From NCBI GenBank assembly GCA_030599435.1, contig JAUVNZ010000059.1:1-8182 (forward strand): DNA of 8,182 nt, written 5' to 3'. The notes beneath the pieces were generated by a model that searched no databases, was not told the origin of the DNA, and saw nothing but the letters and a program-made list of their open reading frames with translations. Numbering within the stretch: position 1 is the stretch's first letter; every line of letters starts with the position of its first letter. Below, in pieces: positions 6,859 to 8,182 of the stretch. The position numbers and the translations under genes were made by a program. The stretch is from Gammaproteobacteria bacterium. Lineage in GTDB: Bacteria; Pseudomonadota; Gammaproteobacteria; SZUA-152.

Positions 6859-6892
6859 AAGATTTGGTTCATTAGATATGGTTCATTCATTG
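6851..6892. repeat. Exact-period 14-bp triple repeat at the aat/bpt junction
   Basis: TGGTTCAT recurs at 6851, 6865 and 6879, giving three 14-bp units: TGGTTCATAAGATT, TGGTTCATTAGATA and TGGTTCATTCATTG. On the - strand each unit supplies ATGAACCA; the copy at 6858 is the bpt start codon. Because 14 is not a multiple of 3, the other copies lie in different frames and form mini-ORFs. The repeat fills nearly the whole 37-bp intergenic gap. Confidence 0.85.
6855..6890 (-). other. Possible 11-codon mini-ORF overlapping the bpt start
   Basis: ATG at 6890, only 5 nt after the aat stop, opens a frame encoding MNEPYLMNQIL and ending in TGA that overlaps the bpt start as ATGA. A second tiny frame from ATG 6886 ends in TAA sharing its last base with the ATG at 6872. 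No Shine-Dalgarno is visible for any of these, so translation would depend on ribosomes reinitiating after aat. It could be a by-product of the tandem repeat with no function. Confidence 0.3.
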
Positions 6893-6895
6893 GGT

Positions 6896-7663
6896 TTATT
6901 TATCGAGAGGAAAATTTAGCAGGTTTTCCGAGTCCGCAATTTGCCAGACTCCGGGTTTTCCTGGCGCTTCACAGTATTGGTCCAGCAATTGAATAAATTG
7001 TTCCCTACGAATGGATTCTGCTCCCAGGCTTTCCAGATGAGTGGAATATATTTGGCAATCGATTAATTTAAAGCCCCACTGGCTGAGCTGTTTCACCAGG
7101 TGCACAAAGGCAACCTTGGAGGCATCGGTTACACGAGTGAACATGGACTCACCGAAAAACACCCGACCAAGAGCTACACCATAAAGTCCGCCCACCAGTT
7201 TTCCGTTTAACCAGCATTCCACAGAATGGGCGAGCCCGATTTCGTGAAGTTGTTGATAGGCCTGCTTCATTTCTGGAGTGATCCAGGTGCCGGGTTCATT
7301 GTTCTCTTCATTATTTGTGCGTGGCCCGCTGCAAGCTTCAACAACTTTGCTAAAGGCTGTGTCCATTGTTACTTTGAAACTTTCGTTGCGAAGAATTTTA
7401 CGGAGTGTTTTTTGCAGGCTACGGGAGATTTTAAGATTCTCTGGAAACAATACAGCGCGAGGGTCGGGTGCCCACCAGAGGATGGGTTGATCGTGGTTAT
7501 ACCAGGGAAAAATACCGTGACGATAAGCGGCTTGTAAACGTTCAGGGCTAAGGTCGCCACCTACTGCTAATAAACCATCTGGTTCAGGCAGGGCTAAGCG
7601 CACATCCGGAAAACGGAATGTTTTGTCATCTGGTTCAATCCAGAAAGGGGCTAACCCGTGCAT
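6896..7663 (-). CDS. aat: Aat, leucyl/phenylalanyl-tRNA-protein transferase
   Basis: Transfers Leu or Phe from its tRNA to N-terminal Lys or Arg of proteins, producing ClpS-recognised N-degrons. It has 255 residues (E. coli 234). Family motifs run in order: PDGLLAVGGDLSPERLQAAY, GIFPWY (W54, equivalent to the E. coli pocket residue W49), WWAPDPRAVLFPE, GTWITP (W127), GGLYGVALGRVFFGESMF (E172) and LIDCQ (D202, Q204). The last pair corresponds to the catalytic D186/Q188 of E. coli. A short Asn/Glu-rich insertion (about 117-123) precedes GTWIT and accounts for part of the extra length. ATG 7663 has a good ribosome site (AAAGGAAAA). It lies 20 bp after the FemAB-like gene and 37 bp before bpt, so the three form a tight operon. 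Confidence 0.97.
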   Translation of the reverse strand: MHGLAPFWIEPDDKTFRFPDVRLALPEPDGLLAVGGDLSPERLQAAYRHGIFPWYNHDQPILWWAPDPRAVLFPENLKISRSLQKTLRKILRNESFKVTMDTAFSKVVEACSGPRTNNEENNEPGTWITPEMKQAYQQLHEIGLAHSVECWLNGKLVGGLYGVALGRVFFGESMFTRVTDASKVAFVHLVKQLSQWGFKLIDCQIYSTHLESLGAESIRREQFIQLLDQYCEAPGKPGVWQIADSENLLNFPLDK

Positions 7664-7683
7664 AGTGTTTTCCTTTTGATTTC

Positions 7684-8182
7684 CTACTTAAAGGGCGAAC
7701 GTTTATTAAGTTCTTCGATGTAACGTTGCATCTCTTCCGTTTCATGATGCAGAAAACCTTCAATGGCTTTGCTGAATTCCGGGTCTGCTATCCAATGCGC
7801 TGACCAGGTAGGCGTGGGTAAAAAACCACGGCTGATTTTATGTTCCCCCTGTGCGCCAGGATCGAAACGCGACAGACCTTGTTCAATGCAATACTCCAGA
7901 CCCTGATAATAGCAGGCCTCGAAGTGCAGGTTTTGAAAATGCTGGTCACATCCCCAGTGACGCCCATAGAGTGTTGTTTCATCACGAAAACAGATGGCGC
8001 TGGCAACAGGTTCGCCATTAGACTCAGCCAGAATGATCAGTAGTTGTTTTGGCATTGTGCGAGCCAGTTCGAGAAAAAAATTCAGACTGAGGGTGGCATA
8101 ACCGCTATGACGATCGAATGTGGAAGCATAATGTCGATGTACAGCTTGCCACTGTTTTTCAGTGAGTTCATCACCATGCAGG
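7684..8182 (-). CDS. FemAB-like / DUF482 (COG3146) GNAT-fold protein, C-terminal part
   Basis: The frame stays open to the window edge for 42 codons above the ATG at 8055, so that Met is internal; 165 C-terminal residues are visible. The sequence shows the signature I associate with the FemAB-like family PF04339: LYGRHWGC, LHFEACYYQGLEYCIEQG, RFDPGAQGEHKISRGF and SAHWI, ending KRSPFK. The family has a GNAT-type acyltransferase fold and is often annotated as peptidoglycan biosynthesis or simply N-acetyltransferase; I know of no firmly proven substrate. FemAB proteins proper transfer amino acids from aminoacyl-tRNA to peptidoglycan precursors. TAG at 7686-7684 is 20 bp before the aat ATG. The N-terminal half lies outside the window. 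Confidence 0.9.
   Translation of the reverse strand, partial: LHGDELTEKQWQAVHRHYASTFDRHSGYATLSLNFFLELARTMPKQLLIILAESNGEPVASAICFRDETTLYGRHWGCDQHFQNLHFEACYYQGLEYCIEQGLSRFDPGAQGEHKISRGFLPTPTWSAHWIADPEFSKAIEGFLHHETEEMQRYIEELNKRSPFK

Noticed and set aside
1..8182. CRISPR array, insertion sequence, toxin-antitoxin pair or phage module
   Set aside because: Repeats present are two or three short units in intergenic gaps; there are no transposase, integrase or Cas motifs, no terminal inverted repeats, and the genes are conserved housekeeping genes in a familiar order.

Overview
The window comes from a gammaproteobacterium, most likely a marine or host-associated member of the Pseudomonadales/Oceanospirillales/Cellvibrionales type. 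The basis is gene order (icd, clpS-clpA, convergent infA, then bpt/ate and aat behind a FemAB-like gene), protein sequences close to E. coli Icd, ClpS, ClpA and IF-1, and the presence of Bpt, which E. coli lacks. The assignment is inference from remembered synteny; no 16S or other marker is present.

Layout, left half (+ strand): the C-terminal end of an AsmA-like DUF748 protein (2-820); a 231-bp intergenic stretch with short repeats and hairpins; icd, NADP-dependent isocitrate dehydrogenase (1052-2308); clpS (2399-2716); clpA (2786-5050). Right half (- strand, read right to left): the C-terminal part of a FemAB-like/GNAT-fold protein (8182-7684), then aat (7663-6896), bpt (6858-6076) and an unrecognised 78-residue protein (5909-5673), ending at a strong intrinsic terminator (5634-5602). 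Beyond that infA (5467-5249) has its own candidate promoter and converges on clpA across a 198-bp spacer.

The unifying theme is the bacterial N-degron (N-end rule) pathway. Aat adds Leu/Phe to N-terminal Lys/Arg. Bpt adds Leu to N-terminal Asp/Glu. ClpS reads the resulting N-terminal Leu/Phe and hands the substrate to ClpA, which unfolds it into ClpP (not in this window). Both transferases and the whole recognition/unfolding module therefore lie within about 5.3 kb. All residues I could check in these proteins are intact, so the pathway looks functional.

I see no mobile element, CRISPR array, phage gene or RNA gene, and no obviously new multi-gene system. Most worth a second look: (i) the 78-residue protein at the end of the transferase operon; (ii) the FemAB-like gene at its head, which would make three GNAT-fold enzymes in a row, at least two of them aminoacyl-tRNA-dependent; (iii) a perfectly phased 14-bp triple repeat at the aat/bpt junction, which creates overlapping mini-ORFs leading into the bpt start codon.
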